Source: Macrophomina tecta (lineage: Eukaryota > Ascomycota > Dothideomycetes > Botryosphaeriales > Botryosphaeriaceae). From it: DNA of 64,000 nt. The notes under the pieces were generated by a model that was not told the origin of the DNA, did not search any database, and saw only the letters and a program-made list of their open reading frames with translations. The stretch's first letter is position 1. Every line of letters begins with the position of its first letter. Positions 23,207 to 33,511 of this stretch are shown here, piece by piece. The stretch covers positions 715,073 to 779,072 of the forward strand of contig JAKSGN010000013.1 in assembly GCA_024180945.1 (NCBI GenBank), read 5' to 3'. The position numbers and the translations under genes were made by a program.

Positions 23207-24762
23207 TCATTGATCTGCGTTTATTTTCGTGGTACTCCCCTTACCAAAGTAGTTCATCAGAGTGTTTGACTGCGTTGCCGCATCTTTCTTCTTCCGCAGA
23301 GAGGTTCCTTCTGATTTCTTTCCCACTTCCATACAAGCCATCAACTCTTCAAATTCGTCAACAGGCACAATCCCACCACTCGCTTCCTTATGGCCACGAG
23401 CGAATGATTGCCCAAGTCTCTCCCGGAGTGTTTGGTCAGGAGCACGGTCTGCTACCTCCTTTAGGACCGCGATGATGTTCACCGGTGGATCTCGCACTCT
23501 GGCACATCTTGCAACACGACAAGAGAAGTTTACGAGTCCTGGTAAGTACCCTTCATTCGCGACCAGCACAACCTCAAGCTTTGCTGATGAGAGGTGATTA
23601 GCCCAGCGTGTTGCAATGAGTGGATGGACCTGAGCTGCGGAGTTGATCCGAAATACTGCAATCTTTGCATCTCGACTGAACTTTGGTGCTGTATGCGTAC
23701 ACCGCTCAACCTCAGCCTGGACTTCAGCCCGAGCAGCGTTGAGTTCTTTGTGATTGACCAGATCCACCGGTCCTTCCGCCGCAGTAACTGCCTTCCATGC
23801 TGCAGGGACATTGAATGATGCAGTACGGCGAGGTGCATTGATCATAGCCACGGCATCAGTCAATGATTTTTTCGTATAGGCTTTGAACACATGCCGCATA
23901 TCAGGGAAAGGCGGCTCCCATTTCAAGGTGGTTCCGAGGTCTCCCTGAGTTCCTAAGACACATAGCCAGTCACAGCTTTGCCCAATATTTTCATGCAGCG
24001 CACTACACAGGTGATACGTGAGCAATGAGCTTGTCGCTACTGGAGGTGAGTTGCAAGCCGTAACATGTTCTGATCCCTCCGGGAAATCGTCCTCCTCTGC
24101 ATAATGATGGTCGACGATCAACGCCTTGTGCGGGCGGTCAATGACTGGTGGTGATTTACGGGAGCCCTGATCCAGAACGAAGACGTACTCCGGTTCATGT
24201 GCGGCCATAGCTTGTCGTTCACTGTCGGTATGGATGCTATTGCCCTTTTGCAATAGATGTGCAGATATAAGCTCCGGTCTGAGGCCGAGAAGAACTAGGG
24301 TTTTTTGTAGAATAACGCCGGAGGAAAGACCGTCGGCATCTTTGTCAGGTACGATCAACGTTTTTTTCCCGGCACTGGCGCTGAAGTCAAATCTTTTGTC
24401 AGCCCGACATATTTGAGATCCTGTTTCATCAGTACCGACCATCTTTGAATGAAGTTCCTTGCTCTTTCCATCTGGTCTTTAGGAGCTGGCCAGATGATTT
24501 CCCCTGAATCATCTTTTAGAGATGGCGTAAGGTGGTACTCAGGAATCTTAGGCCTTGCTTTCTTGGCCTTTGATGCCACTTTACCACTGGAAGGAGCTGC
24601 ACGTTTCATTTTGGCCTCATTCACCGCGGCTGATGATCCTTTTCTTGCCTTGGACGTCGGTGATATCGCCGTTGTAGCCTTTGTTGACGCACAAGCATGA
24701 GCGGTTGCTGTGACGCGTTTCAGGCATCCAACATAAGCGGGTGCGCTCGTTATGCGTAGCAT
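23207..24762 (-). CDS. DHH-family RecJ-like phosphoesterase (two exons)
   Basis: Predicted metal-dependent phosphoesterase or single-strand nuclease of the DHH superfamily. Model complement(join(23207..24380,24440..24762)), 498 residues. Motif I is DKDADGLSSG (about 120), motif II LDQGS (about 177), motif III IVDHHYAEEDD (about 196, containing the diagnostic DHH at 198-200), then CNSPPVATSSLL and GTQGDLG. The N-terminal 100 residues are basic and Lys/Ala-rich, suggesting nuclear targeting. The C-terminus ends with a disordered linker and TLMNYFGKG, resembling a PCNA-interacting peptide. The 59 nt intron has an unusual GTCGGT donor, but it is the one that links FIQR to ASAGKKTLIVPDKD in frame; a GTACTG site 5 nt further breaks the frame. 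Exact substrate unknown. Confidence 0.8.
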
Positions 24763-25918
24763 TGAGGTGTAGGAAGAATGACTTTTGTCAGAAGGCTGGT
24801 GATACAGCGGTCGTTGTTGGAGCCAAGCGAAGCTAATTCCAACACCATGACGTCATCATTTCAGACCGATTTGAATTCTTTTCTCGAACGATCCACTAAT
24901 TTTGGTGGAGACACCAGGTGCGAGGACATGAGGCTCTGCATCGGGACTGGGGTTCGTTTTGCCTGCCCTTTTCTCGGGTACAGTCATCCACGGCCCGATC
25001 GAGGATTAAGCAAAAGTCAAGCTCGATGTCTGCATGTCTTACCTGTGGTATTCCCCACAATATGCATGCGGGTCAACAATTGCTCGATGGAGCTTATCTG
25101 AGTATCAATTCCGAATCCGATCTAAGCACCGGTGTTACTTAGCGGGCTTGTCTTGGACATATTTTCCTTGGCTACTGACTCGTGCTGGTGGATCAAGAAT
25201 GGGATGCGTCACAGCCTCAACTTAGTCGTACATGGGATTCTACAGCGGCGAGTTACAATCTAATTTTATAGATTGTACTGTTGTAGTAAGCTGCTCCTCG
25301 CAATCATGAGTATGAATTTTTGATATCTTGGGTGAAGCATTTTAGCGGTCGCAGTTCCTTCAGCACGCATCCCGAACATCACCCATCTGGACAAGCAGGG
25401 TGTAGAAGGAGAATGGTGTTGCTGCTACTGGCAGAGCTGCTCACCGGCAAATATCGTCTCCGGAAATCGTCGCAACTCTGTTCTCCTCCGATGCTGATTG
25501 TACTACTCCCAACAATACCTTCAATTTCCGTTCCGGCCATCAATCAGTCAACCTCTCTTCAGGTGAGCTCTTTATCGGCTGACTACATTGCGTCCTGCGC
25601 TATGGAGAGAGCAAAGGCAATTACAGTAGTGTTTGTGGATTTTAGGATGGTGGACTCGGGGACGGTGAACGCAGAGACAACGAGATTGACGGTTATCTTT
25701 GAGCGTTTAAGTGGAGTGGCAGTGCGAGCGGTTGGATATGGAAAATTGATGCGACAGTGCGCACATGTCTCCCTGAACATGCGGCGGGAATGTCATCAGA
25801 AGAGGCGGGTTTGCCAATCATCTATAGTGAGCTCGGCACGGCGGATCTTGCCACAGAATGGCTGGGGTCATAGCCCCAGTGACCCGGCGGATACCAGCAG
25901 CTATACTGGGCCGGTTTC
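24763..25918. other. Intergenic region
   Basis: About 1.15 kb upstream of both flanking genes. One 205-codon open frame (25,320-25,937) overlaps an open frame on the other strand and has no recognisable motif, so I do not call it a gene. Confidence 0.45.
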
Positions 25919-27283
25919 GTGGGAGAAGCGCTCCTAGCTACGAATGTGATGTGCTCCAAAATATCTTATGGCAAACATTTGCTTCGCCCACCTACCACAA
26001 CCTTTCGCTCAACAACCACCGCTTCGCGGCGCTTGACCACCACGATGTCGGCGCAAAGCGGGCCAGATACTCACCAACGCACCCAGGACGCTGCTCAAGT
26101 ACTCTTCTCTTCTACAGTGCCGTCCTTCGCATCGTCCAGTAGCCGCTTCGACATAACCAGCCACGTCACTCCTGGCGGCATCCAAGCCCAACTTCTCCAA
26201 TGGCATCGCGTCGGTGAAGGCAGCTTGCGTTGTGTCGTCGCTTTTTGCGGTACGGCAAGGCCAAACTACCGCGATGCCGTAGACACCATGGCTGATGAAT
26301 TGGACCGCCTTGTTGCCGATCGAGGACAGCAGCATGGTAAACCCCCGTCCTTGCGCCGGCAATGCAATGTAGACAACTTCATCAGACTCGTCTTAGCAAA
26401 TGTCCCTGCTTCACACTCTGTCTGCCCAGCACCACTGACTACCAGCCCGCACATACCGGCGGAAGATCTCACGCCTCGCGCGAAGACCATAAAAACTATG
26501 TCTTTCGACCTCCGTCCACGTACATCCTCAACATCCAGCGGGAGCACCATCCGTCCATTCACCGATCCACCAGAGAACTATACCGCTCTTCCACCCATTC
26601 CCGCCGCTGATCCAGATCTGACGCCGAAGCGCTCGCTGGCGAGTAGACTGAACCAATTCAAATTTCGGCAGCAAGATGTGCAGAAGACGCCTACGGGGCC
26701 GGAGAAGAGGCTGTCATCTCTGCAGAGGCTTAGCAGTGTCCAGAAGAAGAAGACCGAAGAGTTAATCACACCACACCGCTGCACCCTCGACCCAGACCAA
26801 GGACCGTCACCTTCCCCAAAGGGTAATGAAGGGAGATACACGCTGTCCTCCGTGCTGCTACTGCCGAATATCGTCTTGGACAGACCGAAAGGACCGCGCG
26901 AGCTGCTCCGCCAAGATGAGGCATCGAAGACACACAACCGTGAGGCGTATATCTGCAAGATGGATTCCGCGGTCAGGGTTCCGAATCATGGTATCAGGGC
27001 GCCTGGGGATCAGTCGTCGGGCACGAGGCAGACTCAAGGCGAGTCGAGCACTCTGCAGCCTGTTTACATGTGTGCTCACCAGCAGCACTTCGGCGCGCAA
27101 AGGCCTTCGCAGACGTTGCAGCCTACGGTCAAGTCTGCTCACCACATGTATGGCATGGTTACACAGCCTCATCTTGCGGCGCCCGGAAGGATCGAGCACT
27201 CTACTTCTAGAGTCCAACCAGTGCAGGAACGGTACGAGTGGTCCGACTCTCGAGGTTTGGAGAGGATTTGGAATGATATTTAG
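25919..27283 (+). CDS. Hypothetical low-complexity protein, possibly truncated by a stop
   Basis: Not recognised. A single frame stays open for 454 codons. Possible starts are 25919, 26042 (MSAQSGPDTHQRTQDAAQ) and 26498 (MSFDLRPRTSSTSSGST). The middle is Pro/Ser/Thr-rich (PENYTALPPIPAADPDLTPKR), followed by KRSLASRLNQFKFRQQD and a mixed C-terminus rich in Gln and His. The frame ends ERIWNDI-TAG (27281-27283), but the same frame continues with VLTNELIELQAADKERRLL, which looks like a coiled coil, so TAG may be a mutated CAG. The gene could also be two genes, split near 26,340-26,500 where short splice-like motifs occur. Convergent with COG1. Confidence 0.5.
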   Translation: MGEALLATNVMCSKISYGKHLLRPPTTTFRSTTTASRRLTTTMSAQSGPDTHQRTQDAAQVLFSSTVPSFASSSSRFDITSHVTPGGIQAQLLQWHRVGEGSLRCVVAFCGTARPNYRDAVDTMADELDRLVADRGQQHGKPPSLRRQCNVDNFIRLVLANVPASHSVCPAPLTTSPHIPAEDLTPRAKTIKTMSFDLRPRTSSTSSGSTIRPFTDPPENYTALPPIPAADPDLTPKRSLASRLNQFKFRQQDVQKTPTGPEKRLSSLQRLSSVQKKKTEELITPHRCTLDPDQGPSPSPKGNEGRYTLSSVLLLPNIVLDRPKGPRELLRQDEASKTHNREAYICKMDSAVRVPNHGIRAPGDQSSGTRQTQGESSTLQPVYMCAHQQHFGAQRPSQTLQPTVKSAHHMYGMVTQPHLAAPGRIEHSTSRVQPVQERYEWSDSRGLERIWNDI

Positions 27284-27808
27284 GTTCTCACAAACGAGTT
27301 AATTGAACTACAGGCGGCGGATAAAGAGAGGAGGCTTCTTGAGGGGCAGGTTCAACCGATCGGTGTCCCTTGAGCACAGGAGACAGATTGGGGGGCGGGC
27401 CGAGGGTTTTAGGCAACAGCGACCTGCAAGACGCTTGTTGTGGCATTTGTGTCCGAAGTCGAGGTCGAATGAACAGGCAAAGGTTATTGAGTGAAGGCGT
27501 TGACCGATTTTGGATCCCTGTGCATCCGGGCGCTAGGCGGTCTTGAATTCATAAGGCAGATTTCGATATTCGTGGGTCTGCTGATTCGGAGTTCGGTAGA
27601 ACTAATGGCTGTCAACCTCAACGTTGGACTATGGAGAAGCCAACAGAGTGGCGGATCAACATGGAAACTTTGCTGGATTGTGAGGTCTTCTTCTAGCAAG
27701 GCACTGTGGGGTTCAGCAGGTTCATTTGACATTGGGTGTAAACTAAATGGATCACCCCTCAGGGGACTAATTGAAGCGTGGAGCAGAATGGTATCTTGGA
27801 GTACTGAA
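27284..27808. other. Convergent spacer with in-frame coding remnant
   Basis: The first 70 bases continue the upstream frame past its stop as a heptad-like segment to a TGA near 27,369. The rest is the 3' flank of COG1 and shows no gene. Confidence 0.45.
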
Positions 27809-30283
27809 TCAAGACAAAAGTGCAAAAATGAGATAGGACTTCCGCCAGTAATCACCAGTGTTCTTCTTCAGACGTTCCACCGCTGCTCCATCCACTTCAG
27901 AAGCTTCCTGTAACTGTTTCTCAAGAGCCCCAAAGGGCAATTCTTCTCCGCCCTTCAGGGAAAATACCCGTTGTAAGTAGAATGTGTCAAACAGTAAGTG
28001 TTTGAGCCTGTCCTTCCGCACATCGGCATCTGCATGGACAGGTTGCTTCTTTCTCTCCTCGGTATTCTCATCGCCGAGGCTTGCTTTCTCCTCACAATCT
28101 TCTTGCTCCTCTAATTTGCCGCTGACACCAGCGTTCTTGATTTCTTCAATGCATTCGGCGATGATTATTCCAGACTCGCTAGCAATGAGTTTCTTCAAAA
28201 CACCAACGGCACCCGGTGACCAGAGATCGCTACCACGTCCTACCATTTCCCGGTTCAGAGTACTGAGAAATTTATACGTGGCCACCGTGGGTTGAACTGG
28301 TAAAGCTGGATTTCCTTCCCAAAGTGCTCTTGCCCTTGTACGTCTGGAGTTGGTGAACTTTTTTAGAGAACTCTTAAAGACCGAGACAGGGAATTCGGAA
28401 ACAACTTTTGCGATGGTAAGATGGAGCTTCTGCGTGACGGAGATAGGGAAGATGGTTGATGGGACGATTCTACGTCGATGTGCCGCAGATAGGCCTCCCA
28501 ATCGTTGATTGGTCTCTCGAAGAGCGCGAACAATCAAGATAGCCTTTGAAGCAGCATCTTCTGTATCCAGAATCTTCGAAACCAAAGCATCAATCTCTTT
28601 CTGCAGCTTGCCAAACGCGATTGAAAGAGCTTCCTGCAAGGAATCCTCAAGTGATCGGGGGTCATCCTCACTGAGAAGAACCTGCTGGGAATCAAGGTCC
28701 AGATCTTCATCATCATCACCAGCGTTGAGATCATTATCCCATTTGGTGTCTTTCATCTCCTTGATGATTGCATATGCTCCTTCAAGAGATCGTCCCCATT
28801 TATCGTATGAGGCAATGAGCTGAAGAAGAGGTTCGTTGAGCCCATGGCTTCGCTCAATGATGGCCCTTTTGAATGTAGGAGCGCCATTGGCTGTGTCAAT
28901 GGAGATGGTTGAGGGATCCCAAACAGATGTCACTTGACCTCCGCTCTTTGAATCCCATGAATCGAGGATGTTGGTAAGATCGGAGGTAACGGAGTTGAGT
29001 TGTGCTGCTCGGTCAGTCAAAAGAGCACGTAGTCGGTCGTTGATGACCTCTCTGAGATCATCCAACACTGAGGACGGATCGACACCAAGTCCACGATTGC
29101 TGGAAGACAGCCAAGTTTCCAACGTTTCTCTCCTCACATCAAGCACAGTCCTGGGATCTTCTTGTTTTGCCAGTACACCGCGAGTGCTGTCGAGATATGC
29201 TTTGACTGCTTGCTTTGCCCAGATTCTCAAAAGCCTTTCCGCATCCTGCTTGGACAATTCATCATGCCTTGGCCAAGGAGTAAAATTCCTTACTTCGTCG
29301 GCAATCCAACGTTCATGTACGTCCAGGTTGAGCTCGGCAATAGCTTGGATTTCCAAATCCTGAAGCAATGGTCTGGCTTTCAAACGTGCGAGGGCATCAG
29401 CCAGGCGTTTGGGGAAGATTGATTGGGTATCGACCAATGTGCGGACATATAGCTTCAAGGCTCGTGGGAGGTGTTGTTGAGAAGTGCGGCCCTCATCAAT
29501 AAGCCTGGTGATGGATTCAAGTCGTACATGGTGGAAATGGCGCAAAACATCGCTGGGGGTGGAGCTTGTTGCCAAAGAGAAGGCGCACATGCTCTCCAAC
29601 ACGTCATGTGTCTCGGAATTGAAGCGGGAGAATTGTTTGTCAATGGTGTGTAGGAGTTTCCGTCGTAATGACGCCAATTGATTCTTGAGGGACTCCACGA
29701 AAGGAGGGGAGTCGGACGCTTGGCAAAGATTCTTGTGGAGAAGGCGGGAGATGACCAAGATTTTGGCGGCAAGTAGTGTGGAACCCTTCTTCAATGTCCG
29801 ACGAATTACGGTAGGGCAGGCTTGAAGGATGGCGAGCTGGGCGGCGAAAGAGAAACGTTCTCCATCTGTGTAGCCCGTTAGCTCTAGCGCACAGCAATAC
29901 ATCTTCCGACGACTCACCAAGCGTGCGAGTGAAGGTGGTAAGGCCAGTATAGTTCTTGTTGATTTTATCCACCCTCCGCGAGTTGCATTTCTGACCGATG
30001 GAGCCCAAGGTAGATTCTACATGCTGCATTTGACGGTCCATTTCGATTATTCGTTCCGCAGTTCCAAGAAGATCGCGATAGCTCGCTCTGTAACCAGAGT
30101 CAGTGGAGAAGCAGACAGAGCTCAGGGATATACTCACCCGACCAGCGAGCGTAGTTTCTCCCGATTCTCGTCGGCATTGTGGCGAAGTTGTTGCTCGAGC
30201 TTCCTGACAACAGGGACGGGATACTGAAAGGCATCGTCGGCGGTTTTGAAGGAGCGAGGATCGGGAGCTTCACTGGTCGTCAT
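27809..30283 (-). CDS. COG1: Conserved oligomeric Golgi complex subunit 1 (three exons)
   Basis: Lobe A subunit of the COG tethering complex, which works in retrograde intra-Golgi transport. Model complement(join(27809..29865,29918..30087,30138..30283)), 790 residues; introns of 52 and 50 nt with GTGAGT donors and ACAG acceptors. Exon 1 begins MTTSEAPDPRSFKTADDAFQ and leads into the Vps51/COG N-terminal helix VRKLEQQLRHNADENREKLR; exon 2 continues ASYRDLLGTAERIIEMDRQM and QHVESTLGSIGQKC, the conserved Cog1 signature. The rest is largely helical with an acidic loop (GDDDEDLDLDSQQ) and LFDTFYLQRVFS near the end. Length is normal for fungal Cog1. The start is supported by conserved N-terminal sequence. 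Its promoter faces that of the RBR ligase across 520 bp. Confidence 0.88.
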
Positions 30284-30803
30284 GGCTGGGTGGGGGAGCT
30301 GGTGGAAGCTCTGGCGTCGGAAACGTAGCCCGAGAAAGACGGCGCGCGGAAGGCGGCCACAACTTCGGCCAGCCCACAGTCTTGCGGAGTCGGAGAATCC
30401 CCGGCCCCGTCATGGCCCTGTCACGTGCTGTCGGGCTGGGCCTTATTTTAGCCTACTCCCTCCGCACAGCCCAGTTCTTCCAGCCTTGCGCTATCACAAT
30501 CGAGCACACCGGCCACCTCTCACATGTCCTCATGCCCAGTATGCATGCCGAGCCCGTTGGATCTGGCTGTCGCTCGACCCCACCGCCATGGCAAGGAATT
30601 CGGCCTTGGGGAAGCCTGCAGCTTCTCCCCAAGAAAGCAGGGCTCATCGCTATTCCTGGTGTCAGCCTTTGGTGCTAACTCTCTCTGCCCCGCGGCTGTG
30701 CCGGCTCCCCCATGCCCGATCTTAGGAGAACTTGTACCTCGTCCCATCCCTCACATTCCGCCATCCGTCGCATTTTCAGCTCTGCCTCAGCTCCTCTTAT
30801 GAA
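30284..30803. promoter_or_regulatory. Divergent promoter, COG1 / SH3-RBR ligase
   Basis: 520 bp between outward-facing ATGs, containing both 5' UTRs. An open frame runs into the right-hand gene from 30732, but the first ATG consistent with a normal start is 30804. No clear TATA box. Confidence 0.45.
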
Positions 30804-32405
30804 ATGGCAACCCAATCCTCTCCAAATCTTTTGACATGGTTAACTACTGGGCTTCAGCAGGACCGTCCAGCCCTCTTTGTTGATGATGAGAAACAGCCAG
30901 TGAGCACTTCATCCTCTCTTGATTTGGAGAGATATCACATCCCTGGCGCATATCAAGACCCTCTTCTCGGAACATCTACTTCCAATGATTTCAAGACCAT
31001 CCTATCAACCTGGGCGAATAAACTGCGACCATCACCAAAATGTGCCAACAGCCAACCTTCTCTCGGTCCAGTCTCACAAGTTGCTCTATCTCCTTGTCAT
31101 GAGCTTGCACTATCTCCTCAATCGCTGGCGTTGAGAGAACATGTACGGAAGCCCAGCAGTTATGAAGAGTATGATGACAATATTACGACAGTAGAGAGGA
31201 ATCACGGGCATGTGGATGACACGCTCTCCATCGAGGCACACAGAATCCCGTTCACCAACCACCACGTTCAAGAAGAATGTCCCGCTCAGAATGATGCTGA
31301 CTCAATGGCACATCACCGGGCATTGTATCCATACCAAGCGGATGGCAAGACACAGCTCAGCTTTGACGAGAACGAGGTGTTTGCTGTGTCCAGGAAAGTC
31401 AGTAATGGTATGTCCGCTTAACCCTTGCAACGACGCTTATTGATGTAATTAGGGTGGTGGTATGGCAGCAGGCTGTCAAGCGGAGAATCTGGTTGGATTC
31501 CTTCGCCCTACTTCGGTCCTGTTATTGATCACTGTCATCCACCAACTGGCAGTCTACCAAAACGACAACGAGCTATCCGTGGAAAGAAGTCAGTGGGACG
31601 TGCACCAACTCCTACCCCGACGGGCCCCGACGGTGATACCGTGCAATTCTACAAGCGATTCTCCAATATGCTTCTATCTTACGGTGACTGTGTGGTATGT
31701 GGAGAATCGAAACCATATGCTGAGTTTCCGGATTCTACTGTTCTACAATGTCAACATCAATGGACCATATGCAAGGATTGTGTCCGTCACTGGGTTGCAG
31801 TGGAATTGGATGGCAAAGGGTGGGATTATATCAAATGTCCCGAATTTGGATGCACGACGTCTCTCAACCATTCAGATATGTCACGGCTTGCTGATTCTGC
31901 AACCTTTGAACGGTATGTCTTGGAAGTACATGATACGAACTCTACTAATCCAAACAGATACGACGCCTTAGCCTTCCGTGCATATCTCAACAAAGATTCA
32001 AACTTCCGCTGGTGCCTCTCCCCCGTTTGCCAGAGCGGCCAAATCCATGACGGTGATTCTGGGCCGATCTTCAAATGTATAGGATGTGGTGCACAGTTTT
32101 GTATGCATCATGAAATGCCCTGGCATCGTGGACAAACATGTCAGCAATACAATCAGCGTGTCACCGAGAAGCGGGATCGGGAGAAACGAGCAACGGAAAA
32201 GATTATTGCCAGGACGACAAAGAAGTGTCCTGGTAAAGGGTGTGGATGGATGATTGAGAAGAACAACGGCTGTGACCACATGACATGCCGGCAGTGCAAG
32301 CATGAATTTTGCTGGATCTGTCTTGCAGCATATGATCCTATCCGGAGGCATGGAAATGGGAGGCATAGGACGAGTTGTAAGTATCATTCTGCTAATGTGA
32401 GGTGA
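30804..32405 (+). CDS. SH3-RBR (RING-IBR-RING) E3 ubiquitin ligase (three exons)
   Basis: Predicted RBR-type ubiquitin ligase. Model join(30804..31407,31453..31912,31958..32405), 503 residues; both introns are 45 nt with GTATGT donors, the second with a TACTAAT branch site. Residues about 172-228 form an SH3 domain: ALYPYQADGKTQLSFDENEV, then after the first intron GWWYGSRLSSGESGWIPSPYFG. RING1 (about 280-330) has CVVC, CQH, CKDC and CPEFGC; the IBR (about 370-420) has FRWCLSPVC, CIGCGAQFC and HRGQTC; RING2 (about 445-485) has CPGKGC, NNGCDHMTC and CRQCKHEFCWIC. Cys460 in NNGCDHM aligns with the catalytic cysteine of RBR ligases such as parkin. All zinc ligands appear present, so it should be active. 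The last gene before the AT-rich block. Confidence 0.9.
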
Positions 32406-32822
32406 TGTTAGGTGGGGGTGGGACGTGGGGAGGAAGGCGCGAACGTTGATATTTTTTGAGGGGGATGTTTGACACCAGAGGTCAAAATTAGTGATATTCG
32501 CATCAGTCTTGCTTGGGACATATCGGAGAAGCTAACACCAACGGAGGCTCTCTTGCACATCCTTCCTACCTACATAACGTGGGAGAACATGAGAAGCTGT
32601 GACTAGTCCCGATGGGGAGCAAAATATTGTCTCCAAGATTCTACATTTGTCACTGGCCTAGAATGGGGGGCCGGCCTCGGATTAAGCCCTCAAATCGAGT
32701 TTTCGTCATTTAGTGCTGGCGCTGGGTATTAGTGGAGTAGCATAGATTAATTCATAGGTGCTCTAGTTATAAATGGACAGATATTCGCTTCGTTAGTTCC
32801 GATCCTCGAAATTATGCTTGCT
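32406..32822. other. Transition to the AT-rich block
   Basis: 3' flank of the RBR ligase. Composition is still ordinary, with CA and TG dinucleotides present. No gene. Confidence 0.5.
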
Positions 32823-33511
32823 AACAAGTCTTAGTAAACTATTTTAAAAATTTAAAACCTTAGGAATTTACTAAGATAGCATAAAAATTATAGAGATAGT
32901 AAGATCGTTATATAATAAATATAATTTTACTACCTTACTCTATTTCTATATTTAAGTATATATATTATTTAACTACACTTTAAGTATAGTATTAATCTAA
33001 TAATATACTACACGGCTAAGAAAGGCGGCAAATTACTAAAATATTATATTTTCGAAAATAATTACTAAGATAGCAAAAAGATTACCGAGATATTAGGTTA
33101 TAATATTTTAGTAATTTGTATAAAAAGCTGCTATATATTAATATAAAATCCTATTATCTTGGTAATTATTTCGTAATTAATACTATTTCGGTAAATAATA
33201 ATTTACTTATTTATATATATATTAGGTTTCTTAAATTGCGCACTAATTTCTTTATTAATTATTATAAAACTTTTATATTAGCTTTTTAGTATAGTAAATA
33301 ACATATATTAGAAGTTTATTTATAATCGCGTAAGTAGTAAAAAATATAAAGGTTTAAAATTTACTAAGTTATTAAGTAATTTATGACTATATTAGGTAAG
33401 ACTTCTTTAGTAAAATATAAAATAAGTTATAATAAAATAGAAGACCTATTAATTACGTAAGTTTATCCTCGCTTTTAGTAAGCTATTTATTTAGTACTAG
33501 GCGAATAGCTA
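32823..33511. other. AT-rich RIP-degraded relic
   Basis: Very AT-rich sequence beginning abruptly near 32,823, dominated by TA, AAT and TTA, with almost no CA or TG. I cannot recognise the ancestral element. It ends at the LINE tail at 33,512. Confidence 0.6.

Noticed and set aside
25320..25937. 205-codon open frame upstream of the hypothetical gene
   Set aside because: Overlaps an open frame on the opposite strand and has no recognisable domain; reads as chance.
32360..32445. A further 35 nt intron at the end of the RBR gene (GTAAGT to TTAG)
   Set aside because: Shorter than any other intron here, and the unspliced end (TSCKYHSANVR) resembles related ligases better than the Gly-rich spliced tail.
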